Source: Propionibacteriaceae bacterium (GTDB lineage Bacteria; Actinomycetota; Actinomycetes; Propionibacteriales; Propionibacteriaceae). From it: a stretch of DNA of 6,857 nucleotides. A program made the position numbers and the translations under genes. Below are positions 1-6,857 of the stretch, in pieces (the stretch's first letter is position 1; every line of letters starts with the position of its first letter). Under the pieces are notes generated by a model. That model did no database searches, was not told the origin of the DNA, and saw only the letters and a program-made list of their open reading frames with translations. The stretch is from NCBI GenBank assembly GCA_020438595.1, contig JAGQUI010000145.1:1-6857 (forward strand). The letters are read 5' to 3'.

Positions 1-579
<579 letters not shown>

Positions 580-601
580 GAGTTCGTTGTCCTATCTCGG
601 C

Positions 602-910
602 TCAGGCCAGGGGACCGGAGAAGATGTCGATGCGCTGGCCCTCGGCGATGCTCACGATGGCGCGCTTGGTGTCGGGACGCTTGCCCCAGCCGGCCCGGGT
701 GCGCTTGCGCTTGCCCTGCCGGTTGCTGGTGTTGACGCTGGTCACGGTCACGCCGAACACCTGCTCGACCGCGATCTTGATCTCGGTCTTGTTGGCGTCC
801 GGGGAGACGATGAACGTGTACTTGTTCTCGTCCAGCAGCCCGTAGCTCTTCTCGCTGACCACGGGGGCCAGCAGGATGTCGCGGTGGTCGCGGATCTTCA
901 GTTCGCTCAC
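602..910 (-). CDS. rplW: 50S ribosomal protein L23
   Basis: L23 binds 23S rRNA domain III beside the polypeptide exit tunnel, where it is known to be a docking site for trigger factor and SRP. The 102-aa product is a normal length for the family. It shows the expected N-terminus ([18 protein letters not shown]) and the family segment with [20 protein letters not shown] near residues 59-78, which is the basic extended loop reaching toward the tunnel. The start is a GTG at 910, chosen because a GGAGG Shine-Dalgarno at 918-922 sits 7 nt upstream inside the end of rplD. The GTGA overlap with the rplD stop (907-910) suggests translational coupling. This is the fourth gene of the S10 operon, in standard order. 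Confidence 0.97.
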   Translation of the reverse strand: MSELKIRDHRDILLAPVVSEKSYGLLDENKYTFIVSPDANKTEIKIAVEQVFGVTVTSVNTSNRQGKRKRTRAGWGKRPDTKRAIVSIAEGQRIDIFSGPLA

Positions 911-1584
911 TTGGCGGCCTCCTCGGTCTCCTCGGCGTCGGCCACCACGGTGACCTTGCCCTTGATCGGCCCGGCGACGAAGGCGGCCAGCGCGGCGGTG
1001 GTGAAGACCACGTCGTCGCTGACCAGCACGTCGTAGGCGTTCAGCTGGTCGACGGCCAGCGCATGCACGCTCGGCACGTTGCGCAGGCTCAGCCAGGCCA
1101 CGTCCTCGTCGCGGTCGAGCACGACCAGCAGCTTGCTGCTGCCCACCTCGGCCAGCGCCTTCAGCGCCGCCTTCGTGGACGGGGTCTCACCGGTGACGAT
1201 GCTCTCGACCACGTGGACGCGGCCGTCGCGGGCCCGGTCGGACAGCGCGCCGCGCAGGGCGGCAGCGATCATCTTCTTGGGCGTGCGCTGGGCGTAGCTG
1301 CGCGGCTGCGGGCCGTGCACGGTGCCACCGCCGGTCCACTGCGGGGCGCGGCGCGAACCCTGGCGGGCGCGGCCGGTGCCCTTCTGGCGCCACGGCTTGG
1401 CGCCGCCGCCGGCGACCTCGCCCCGGGTCTTGGTGGAGTGCGTGCCCTGGCGGGCCGCGGCCTGCTGGGCCACCACGACCTGGTGGATCAGCGGCACGTT
1501 GGTCTGGACGTCGAACAGTTCGCCCGGCAGGTCGGCCTTGGCCGACTTCGTGCCGAGCACGCTCACGGTGCGGGTCTCGCTCAT
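907..1584 (-). CDS. rplD: 50S ribosomal protein L4
   Basis: L4 is an early-assembling 23S rRNA-binding protein whose long loop lines the exit-tunnel constriction. In E. coli it also represses its own S10 operon. Whether that holds here is unknown. The product is 225 aa. The loop is plain at residues about 50-98, with [29 protein letters not shown] and [10 protein letters not shown]; changes in this loop cause macrolide resistance in other bacteria. The C-terminal half has the usual alpha/beta fold segments ([19 protein letters not shown]) and ends in an acidic tail ([11 protein letters not shown]), as is common in actinobacteria. The ATG at 1584 overlaps the rplC stop in an ATGA arrangement. 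A purine-rich GGGAG at 1592-1596 inside rplC acts as ribosome binding site. Confidence 0.97.
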   Translation of the reverse strand: MSETRTVSVLGTKSAKADLPGELFDVQTNVPLIHQVVVAQQAAARQGTHSTKTRGEVAGGGAKPWRQKGTGRARQGSRRAPQWTGGGTVHGPQPRSYAQRTPKKMIAAALRGALSDRARDGRVHVVESIVTGETPSTKAALKALAEVGSSKLLVVLDRDEDVAWLSLRNVPSVHALAVDQLNAYDVLVSDDVVFTTAALAAFVAGPIKGKVTVVADAEETEEAAK

Positions 1585-2237
1585 GCCTGGGCTCCCTTCT
1601 TGGCCGCGCTGCGCAGCACGACGAGGGCGCCCTTGGGGCCGGGCACGGAGCCCTTGACCAGGATCAGCCCGCGTTCCGCGTCGACGGCGTGGACGGTCAG
1701 GTTCTGCACGGTCACCTTCTCGACACCCATCCGGCCGGCCATCCGGGTGCCCTTGAACACGTGGCCCGGGGTGGCGCAGGCGCCGATGGAGCCCGGTGAA
1801 CGGTGCTTGCGGTGCACGCCGTGGCTGGCGCGCAGGCCGCCGAAGCCGTGCCGCTTCATCACGCCGGCGGTGCCCTTGCCCTTGGTGACGCCGGTGACGT
1901 CGACGACGTCGGCCTCGGCGAACACCGCGGCGGTCAGCTCCTGGCCGAGGGTGTAGGTGCTGGCGTCAGCGGTGCGCAGCTCGACGAGGTGCTTGCGCGG
2001 GGTGACGCCGGCCTTCTCGAAGTGCCCGGCGGCGGGCTTGGTGACGTTCTTGGCCTTCACCGCACCGAAGCCGAGCTGGACGGCGGAGTAGCCGTCGACG
2101 TCGGCGGTGCGCACCTGCGTGACCACGCAGGGACCGGCCTGGATCACGGTCACGGGGACGATTCGGTTCTCGGCGTCCCAGACCTGGGTCATGCCGAGCT
2201 TGGTGCCCAGCAGCCCCTTCACGTTGTTGTCGCTCAT
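1581..2237 (-). CDS. rplC: 50S ribosomal protein L3
   Basis: L3 starts 50S assembly at the 3' end of 23S rRNA and sends an extension toward the peptidyl transferase centre. The 218-aa product begins [20 protein letters not shown]. It carries the central extension at residues about 124-170 ([42 protein letters not shown]). At the position where E. coli L3 has Gln150, the target of the PrmB methylase, this protein reads GSIG-A, so that modification is not expected. The ATG at 2237 is preferred over a GTG at 2252 that would add MRSGE, because GAGG at 2247-2250 lies 9 nt before the ATG and the first residues then match the family. The rpsJ stop at 2249-2251 overlaps that SD, so ribosomes finishing rpsJ end on the rplC ribosome binding site. 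Confidence 0.96.
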   Translation of the reverse strand: MSDNNVKGLLGTKLGMTQVWDAENRIVPVTVIQAGPCVVTQVRTADVDGYSAVQLGFGAVKAKNVTKPAAGHFEKAGVTPRKHLVELRTADASTYTLGQELTAAVFAEADVVDVTGVTKGKGTAGVMKRHGFGGLRASHGVHRKHRSPGSIGACATPGHVFKGTRMAGRMGVEKVTVQNLTVHAVDAERGLILVKGSVPGPKGALVVLRSAAKKGAQA

Positions 2238-2248
2238 CTCGCCTGACC

Positions 2249-2560
2249 TCACGGAAGCTTGATCTCGATGTCGACACCGGCCGGAAGGTCGAGCCGCATC
2301 AGCGAGTCGACGGTCTTCGGCGTCGGGTCGAGGATGTCGATGAGCCGCTTGTGGGTGCGCATCTCGAAGTGCTCGCGGCTGTCCTTGTACTTGTGCGGAG
2401 AACGGATCACGCAGAACACGTTCTTCTCGGTCGGCAGGGGCACGGGGCCCGCCACCTTGGCGCCGGTACGGGTCACGGTGTCGACGATCTTCTTCGCCGA
2501 GGAGTCAATGACCTCGTGGTCGTAGGCCCGGAGTCGGATCCGGATCTTCTGTCCCGCCAC
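2249..2560 (-). CDS. rpsJ: 30S ribosomal protein S10 (NusE)
   Basis: S10 is a 30S head protein. As NusE it pairs with NusB in transcription antitermination complexes. It is the first gene of its operon. The product is 103 aa, the usual family length: [20 protein letters not shown] at the start, [14 protein letters not shown] at residues 36-49, the long A-site-facing loop [17 protein letters not shown] at about 56-72, and [20 protein letters not shown] at the end. The start is a GTG at 2560, preceded 7 nt upstream by GAAGGA at 2568-2573. The reading frame stays open further upstream without a credible start, so the longer version (to 2860) is rejected. Transcription probably begins near 2757, leaving a leader of about 200 nt. 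The tuf gene that often precedes rpsJ is absent from the 4.3 kb shown upstream. Confidence 0.97.
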   Translation of the reverse strand: MAGQKIRIRLRAYDHEVIDSSAKKIVDTVTRTGAKVAGPVPLPTEKNVFCVIRSPHKYKDSREHFEMRTHKRLIDILDPTPKTVDSLMRLDLPAGVDIEIKLP

Positions 2561-2620
2561 TGGTTCGTCCTTCTTCTCGTCGTACTCCCCCGGTGCATCT
2601 TCCGGAGAAGCTTCGTTCCT

Positions 2621-2637
2621 CCGACCCCCGGGGTCGG
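2621..2637 (-). promoter_or_regulatory. Perfect GC hairpin in the S10 operon leader
   Basis: CCGACCC and GGGTCGG form a perfect 7-bp stem with a 3-nt loop, ending about 60 nt before the rpsJ start. It lies inside the predicted untranslated leader. S10 operons of E. coli and Bacillus carry structured leaders that bind L4, so a control role is plausible. I cannot match this element to a known leader family. No U-run follows, so a classical intrinsic terminator is not supported. Confidence 0.45.
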
Positions 2638-2694
2638 GCGTGTCGGGCTGGTTCTGGGCCGCGCATGACCGATCTTTGAAGGGTCGTGGTAGGG

Positions 2695-2723
2695 CCCGGC
2701 GCGTCAGCACCAGACTTGCCGGG
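2695..2723 (-). promoter_or_regulatory. Possible second stem-loop in the S10 leader
   Basis: On the minus-strand RNA, CCCGGC and GCCGGG make a 6-bp stem around a 17-nt loop, about 35-60 nt after the predicted transcription start. Taken with the hairpin at 2621-2637, it would make the S10 leader a two-stem structure. Short GC stems arise easily by chance in DNA this rich in G and C, so the support is weak. Confidence 0.25.
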
Positions 2724-2763
2724 GGGCCGCCAGAGCAGGCGTCCCCGTCGGAGCAACCTGTCG

Positions 2764-2792
2764 ATTCTTTCATGCTGGGCGCCGCGTTGCAA
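2764..2792 (-). promoter_or_regulatory. Candidate sigma-70-type promoter of the S10 operon
   Basis: Reading the minus strand, TTGCAA (2792-2787) is followed by exactly 17 nt and then AAGAAT (2769-2764). Each box matches four of six consensus positions (TTGACA, TATAAT). Transcription would begin near 2757, giving a leader of about 200 nt before rpsJ. No better pair was found between here and rpsJ. The AT-rich character of this patch stands out from the surrounding GC-rich DNA. Confidence 0.45.
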
Positions 2793-2814
2793 AATCCCCT
2801 CACTGGGGCAGCAT
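2787..2814 (+). promoter_or_regulatory. Candidate promoter for a leaderless EamA-transporter mRNA
   Basis: The palindromic TTGCAA at 2787-2792 reads the same on both strands. On the plus strand it is followed by 16 nt and CAGCAT at 2809-2814, a weak -10. Start of transcription 7-8 nt later would fall at the GTG start codon (2822), consistent with the lack of any Shine-Dalgarno there. A competing reading uses CAAAAT at 2790-2795 as the -10, with a 20-nt leader. Both assignments are inference. Confidence 0.3.
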
Positions 2815-2821
2815 TGCCCGG

Positions 2822-3847
2822 GTGAGCAACGCGTCGATCGAGCCTGCGCAGGCCGTCCACGCCACCCGGATCGGGCTGGGCGTGGCGCTCGGGCTGATCG
2901 CCTCACTGACGTTCGCGACGTCGGGCACCTTCGCCCGTCCGCTGCTGTCGGCGGGGTGGACGCCGGGTGCCGCGGTGTTCTGGAGGGTCGCCCTCGCCGC
3001 CGTCCTGCTGCTGCCCGTCGGGTTGTGGGTGATGCGCGGCCGGCTGCGCGAGGTCGTCGCGGAGTGGCGCACGATCGTGGCGTTCGGCGCGCTGGCCGTC
3101 GCGACCGCCCAGCTGATGTACTTCGCCGCCGTCTCCCGGATGAGCGTGAGCGTCGCGCTGCTGATCGAGTACCTCGCGCCGGTCGCGCTGGTGCTGCTCG
3201 CCTGGGTGCGGTCCCGGCACGCGCCGTCCCGGCTGGTGATCGCGGGGACGCTGACCAGCCTGGCCGGACTCGTCCTCGTCCTCGACCTCACCGGGGCCAG
3301 CGTCGATCCGCTCGGCGTGCTGTTCGGGCTGCTGGCCATGGTGGGCGCCGCCGCCTACTTCCTGCTCGGCGCGCGGCCGACCCGACTGCACGCGTTGGCC
3401 CTGCCCGCGTTCGGCCTCCCGGTCGGCGCCGTCGTGCTCGGCCTCGCCGTGCTGCTCGGCGCACTCCCCTACTCCGCGCCGCTGGTCGACGTGCAGCTGA
3501 TGGGTGCGGCCGTGCCCTGGTGGGTGCCGCTCAGCGTGGTCGTGGTCGCCGCCACTGTGCTGGCCTACGCCTTCGGGGTTGCGGGGATCGCCCTGATGGG
3601 CGAACGGCTGGCCAGCTTCGTCAGCCTCTCGGAGGTGCTGTTCGCCGCCCTGATCGCCGCGATCGTCCTCGGCGAGGTGCCGGCACCGATCCAGCTCCTC
3701 GGCGGGCTGCTGATCGTCGCCGGCGTGGTGCTGGTCCGGATCTCCAGTGGACGGGCACCAGCGGGCCTGCCCACGCTCCCCGACGAACTGGAGGCGGCAG
3801 GGGCCACCCCTCCCACGGCCGGGCCCGGCAGCACTGACCGACACTGA
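2822..3847 (+). CDS. EamA/DMT-superfamily membrane transporter
   Basis: This is a predicted inner-membrane exporter or permease of the drug/metabolite transporter superfamily; the substrate cannot be read from the sequence. The 341-aa protein has about ten hydrophobic segments arranged as two EamA repeats. The first is at residues about 18-155, with [22 protein letters not shown] and [16 protein letters not shown]. The second is at about 165-307, with [18 protein letters not shown] and [18 protein letters not shown], the typical closing pattern of EamA domains. The N-terminus is a short polar tail and the C-terminus a Pro/Gly/Ala-rich cytoplasmic tail (about residues 309-341). The GTG at 2822 is chosen as the first in-frame start; it has no Shine-Dalgarno, suggesting leaderless translation. 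The gene stands alone, divergent from the S10 operon and closed by a hairpin. Family members export amino acids or metabolites, but assigning one here would be a guess. Confidence 0.9.
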   Translation: MSNASIEPAQAVHATRIGLGVALGLIASLTFATSGTFARPLLSAGWTPGAAVFWRVALAAVLLLPVGLWVMRGRLREVVAEWRTIVAFGALAVATAQLMYFAAVSRMSVSVALLIEYLAPVALVLLAWVRSRHAPSRLVIAGTLTSLAGLVLVLDLTGASVDPLGVLFGLLAMVGAAAYFLLGARPTRLHALALPAFGLPVGAVVLGLAVLLGALPYSAPLVDVQLMGAAVPWWVPLSVVVVAATVLAYAFGVAGIALMGERLASFVSLSEVLFAALIAAIVLGEVPAPIQLLGGLLIVAGVVLVRISSGRAPAGLPTLPDELEAAGATPPTAGPGSTDRH

Positions 3848-3853
3848 CCGGGA

Positions 3854-3876
3854 GATCCGGGCGACCGCGCCGGATC
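3854..3876 (+). terminator. Hairpin just after the transporter gene
   Basis: GATCCGG and CCGGATC form a perfect 7-bp inverted repeat around a 9-nt loop, beginning 7 nt after the TGA stop. There is no T-run downstream. U-less hairpins at gene ends are common in high-GC actinobacteria, and the placement fits a terminator of the transporter transcript. Confidence 0.5.
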
Positions 3877-3953
3877 GGCGGCGTTGGCCATCCTTGCGGC
3901 GCACGGGGATCTTGTGGCGGCAGTGATCTCGTTCCGGGTGCATCGACATCCCG

Positions 3954-3984
3954 GCAACCGTGACCGGTTCATGGTTGTGGTTGC
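3954..3984. promoter_or_regulatory. Nested inverted repeat upstream of the unknown gene, possible operator
   Basis: An inner inverted repeat AACCG-TGAC-CGGTT (3956-3969) lies within an outer GCAACC...GGTTGC pair (3954-3959 and 3979-3984). GGTT occurs three times at 6-7-nt spacing (3966, 3973, 3979). The element ends 25 nt before the GTG at 4010 and 9 nt before its ribosome binding site. It could be an operator or a leader RNA structure. I could not place a convincing -35/-10 pair in 3877-3990; TCGACA at 3943-3948 is a possible -35 lacking a clear partner. Confidence 0.3.
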
Positions 3985-3993
3985 CCGTCTGGC

Positions 3994-4002
3994 GAGGAAG
4001 GA
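3994..4002 (+). promoter_or_regulatory. Strong Shine-Dalgarno fixing the start of the unknown gene
   Basis: GAGGAAGGA ends 7 nt before the GTG at 4010. It is the clearest ribosome binding site on the plus strand of the window and decides the start of the downstream gene, whose frame would otherwise stay open back to 3884. Its presence shows that the gene had, or still has, proper translation signals. Confidence 0.6.
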
Positions 4003-4009
4003 AGTACCC

Positions 4010-4458
4010 GTGGCCAAACACCCGTACTCGGAGGTAGCTGCCGAGGTCGTCCGGATCATCGACGGGGGTTCGCTCGGTATCCCCCGCGGCCACGGCGCGA
4101 ACCTGGCGTTCAAGGATCTCGCCAACTCCTGCATCACCCAGGCCTGCTACTTCAGTGATCGCGCCGGCGACACCGCCTCAACGAGGCTCTTCGCGAACTG
4201 GCCACCAACGCGCCCGGCAAGGCGTACCAACCGATGCCACGCGCACGTGACGGCAGCATGCTCAAGAACCTGTTCGCCGACCCCGCAGCCGACCATGACC
4301 TGCGCGTCGGCGAGGCGCTGAGCGACATCGCCCGGCTGGCGACGATGTGGGTCCTCGGCAGCCCCAACCCGGACGGGACGCCCGCGGCGATCACCGCCGC
4401 CATCGACGCCACCATCGCCGGCACCCTCGGTCTGAAGAAGTGGCAGCCCTGGCGCTAG
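4010..4458 (+). pseudogene. Hypothetical protein gene interrupted by one frameshift near 4174
   Basis: I do not recognise this protein. Translation from the GTG at 4010 (MAKHPYSEVAAEVVRIIDGG) gives coding-like sequence for 55 codons, to AGDT at 4174. In that frame the sequence then turns into unlikely Arg/Thr/Ser/Cys-rich residues and stops at 4321. From 4174 the frame one base back reads RLNEALRELATNAPGKAYQP and continues well to TAG at 4458, ending LGLKKWQPWR. Restoring one C in ACCGCC (ACC CGC C..) joins the halves into 149 aa. The protein looks soluble, mostly helical, with no signal peptide or membrane segment. Codon third positions are less strictly G/C than in the neighbours and the DNA is somewhat less GC-rich, which could mean acquired DNA. 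It may be a real pseudogene, a sequencing error, or, least likely, a frameshifting gene. A hairpin starts 2 nt after the stop. Confidence 0.6.
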
Positions 4459-4459
4459 T

Positions 4460-4487
4460 CGGTCACGCCCCGGGCCTGCTGTGACCG
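4460..4487. terminator. Convergent terminator-like hairpin
   Basis: CGGTCAC (4460-4466) and GTGACCG (4481-4487) form a perfect 7-bp inverted repeat with a 14-nt GC-rich loop. It begins 2 nt after the stop of the plus-strand unknown gene and faces the end of the gltX-SDR transcript, so it could end transcription from both sides. There is no T-run. The position supports 4458 as the true 3' end of the plus-strand gene. Confidence 0.5.
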
Positions 4488-4585
4488 CGCCCGCAGCTGG
4501 GCACCGATCGTCCGGCTCACGTCGAGGTCGATCAGCTGCAGGTTCGCCACGCCATCCTCGCTGCCAGGAACAGCGGCACGGTGCC

Positions 4586-4601
4586 CGCCGGATCCCCGGC
4601 G
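4586..4601 (-). terminator. Hairpin after the SDR gene
   Basis: CGCCGG and CCGGCG make a perfect 6-bp stem with a 4-nt loop, starting 7 nt after the SDR stop codon on the minus strand. It lacks a U-run. It fits a U-less terminator for the gltX-SDR transcript, but falls inside the doubtful small ORF at 4455-4612, so both readings cannot be fully right. Confidence 0.4.
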
Positions 4602-4608
4602 TCCAGCC

Positions 4609-5342
4609 TCATCGCGGCAGCCGTCGCCACACCGCCCGCGGCACGAGCCGGGCGATCGCGAACATCACCCGCAGCTGCCACGGGATCCACAGGTCCACGC
4701 CCTTCCCCCGGCGGATCCTCGCCACCACCGCGTCGGCGACCTGGTCGGGGGTGGAGGAGAACGGCGCGGGCTCCATGCCCGCGGTCATCCGGCCGATCAC
4801 GAAGCCGGGCCGGGCGATGACCAGGTGCACGCCGCTGCCGTGCAGGGCGTCCGCGAGCCCGGACGCGAACCCGTCCAGCCCCGCCTTCGCCGAGCCGTAC
4901 ACGTAGTTGGCCCGGCGCACGCGCGCGCCCGCGACGGAGGAGAAGGCGACCAGCGTCCCCCGGCCGCGCTGCCGCATCCGCCCGGCCAGCACGGTGAGCA
5001 GCGCGGCCTGGGCCACGAAATCGGTGTGCAGCAGCGCCGCAGCGGCACCGGAGTCGCGCTCGGCCAACTCCTGGTCACCCAGCACCCCGAAGGCGAGCAC
5101 GGCCACGTCGATCGGGCCCACGCGCCCCTCGATGTCGGCGACCACGCCGGGTTGCGCGGCGACGTCGTCGGCGTCGAAGTCGATCGTCTCCACCCGCGCC
5201 GCGCCGGCCTCGCGGCAGGCGGCCACCGCGTCGTCCAGCGGGCCGGGACGCGCGGCCAGCACGACGCTCGCACCGGGCGCCAGCCGGGTGGCCACCGCCA
5301 GCCCGATCTCGCTGCGTCCGCCGAAGACGGCGACGACCTCGC

Positions 5343-5346
<4 letters not shown>
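4609..5346 (-). CDS. DprE2-like short-chain dehydrogenase/reductase
   Basis: This is an SDR-family NAD(P)-dependent oxidoreductase of 245 aa. It has the cofactor loop GGRSEIG at residues 9-15, DFDADD at 57-61 (adenine-side acidic motif), AFGVLG at 85-90 in place of the usual NNAG, a catalytic Ser in FSSVAG (S137) and the YGSAK active-site pair (Y150, K154). The segment VRRANYVYGSAKAGLDGF, the RPGFVIGRM motif and the RAVWRRLP ending closely resemble mycobacterial DprE2. With DprE1, that enzyme converts decaprenyl-phosphoryl-ribose to decaprenyl-phosphoryl-arabinose for cell-wall arabinan. No DprE1 partner lies in the window, so the exact substrate is inferred only from likeness. The GTG at 5346 overlaps the gltX stop (GTGA) and has no good Shine-Dalgarno, so translation is probably coupled to gltX. 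A general SDR of unknown substrate is the alternative. Confidence 0.85.
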
Positions 5347-6809
<1,463 letters not shown>

Positions 6810-6818
6810 AGCCGGATC

Positions 6819-6824
6819 AGCCTA
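6819..6824 (-). promoter_or_regulatory. -10-like element of a probable leaderless gltX promoter
   Basis: TAGGCT on the minus strand has the TANNNT form seen in actinobacterial promoters. It is separated from the gltX ATG by only 9 nt, so transcription would start at or within a few bases of the start codon. The -35 position reads ACCGGA or AACCGG and does not resemble TTGACA, so a weak or activator-dependent promoter is implied. Confidence 0.4.
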
Positions 6825-6857
6825 CCGAACCGCCGAACGCCTCCGGTTCGGTCGAAC
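6824..6857. promoter_or_regulatory. CGAAC/GTTCG repeat cluster with an 8-bp inverted repeat upstream of gltX
   Basis: ACCGAACC (6824-6831) and GGTTCGGT (6845-6852) are a perfect 8-bp inverted repeat with a 13-nt spacer; the arms are centred 21 nt apart, two helical turns. Two further CGAAC copies occur at 6834-6838 and 6853-6857, the latter making GTTCG-GT-CGAAC with 6846-6850. One arm touches the -10 of gltX. This is a good operator candidate; the cluster may extend beyond the window. Confidence 0.4.

Larger units (their letters stand above)
4455..4612 (-). pseudogene. Doubtful small ORF downstream of the SDR, apparently frameshifted
   Basis: An ATG at 4612 overlaps the SDR stop (ATGA). It reads MRLDAGDPAGTVPLFLAARM before drifting to a stop at 4532 (26 aa). 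One base later in frame, VANLQLIDLDVSRTIGAQLR continues to a TAG at 4455 with almost every third codon position G or C. Adding one base near 4550-4555 would join both into 52 aa with no known family. An independent start at GTG 4551, with AGGA close before it, is also possible. Against it: the region holds two inverted repeats (4460-4487, 4586-4601) that look like terminators, and high-GC DNA readily gives open frames. The two convergent reading frames would share a single CTAG (4455-4458) for their stops. Confidence 0.22.

Noticed and set aside
1581..2252. rplC start at GTG 2252 (adds MRSGE)
   Set aside because: The ATG at 2237 has GAGG at a 9-nt spacing and matches the known L3 N-terminus; the GTG would need a signal upstream that is not seen.
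2561..2821. CRISPR, attachment site or IS end in the divergent intergenic region
   Set aside because: No spaced direct repeats, terminal inverted repeats with target duplications, tRNA gene or transposase fragments were seen here or elsewhere in the window.
2249..2860. Extension of rpsJ to a 203-aa protein
   Set aside because: S10 is normally about 103 aa; the GTG at 2560 has a good Shine-Dalgarno and gives the family N-terminus. The upstream residues have no credible nearby start and cross the predicted promoter.
3884..4009. N-terminal extension of the unknown gene back to 3884
   Set aside because: The extension has no ribosome binding site and includes the inverted-repeat region; the strong SD at 3994-4002 points to the GTG at 4010.
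2903..4093. Long minus-strand open frame (396 codons) opposite the transporter
   Set aside because: Composition is extreme in Gly, Arg, His and Gln with no domain, and the opposite strand encodes a clear ten-helix transporter.
4010..4458. Programmed ribosomal frameshifting in the unknown gene
   Set aside because: The junction near 4174 has no heptameric slippery sequence or obvious downstream pseudoknot; a one-base loss is simpler.

Overview
The window is high-GC DNA with strong G/C bias at codon third positions, frequent GTG starts, 4-nt start/stop overlaps and actinobacterial-type ribosomal proteins. It most likely comes from a high-GC actinobacterium. A Pseudonocardiaceae-like genus is a guess from the overall look of the proteins, not a demonstrated assignment.

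Layout by position. (1) 1-2560, minus strand: the head of the S10 ribosomal protein operon, in the order rpsJ-rplC-rplD-rplW-rplB. rplB runs off the left edge. Junctions are tight, with two 4-nt overlaps and SD sequences placed inside the preceding gene. (2) 2561-2821: the S10 leader and a divergent promoter region. A palindromic TTGCAA could act as the -35 box for both directions. (3) 2822-3847, plus strand: a ten-helix EamA/DMT-family transporter, probably translated from a leaderless mRNA and followed by a hairpin. (4) 3848-4608: a short accessory stretch. It holds a plus-strand gene of unknown function with a good ribosome binding site that needs one frameshift near 4174 to be read through (149 aa if restored). 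A convergent terminator-like hairpin follows, and there is a doubtful minus-strand small ORF that also appears frameshifted. (5) 4609-6809, minus strand: gltX (glutamyl-tRNA synthetase) followed by a DprE2-like short-chain dehydrogenase that overlaps it by 4 nt. The gltX start region has a -10-like TAGGCT right before the ATG and a cluster of CGAAC/GTTCG repeats.

How the parts relate: the S10 operon builds the ribosome and gltX charges tRNA-Glu, so both ends serve translation. The transporter and the unknown gene lie between them, in a place where many bacteria have tuf directly upstream of rpsJ. The SDR resembles the reductase that completes decaprenyl-phosphoryl-arabinose synthesis, an envelope function, and appears co-translated with gltX. 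No CRISPR array, IS element, tRNA, rRNA or phage gene was seen. I found no convincing new multi-gene system. The least explained parts are the frameshifted gene at 4010-4458 and the regulatory-looking repeats upstream of it and of gltX.
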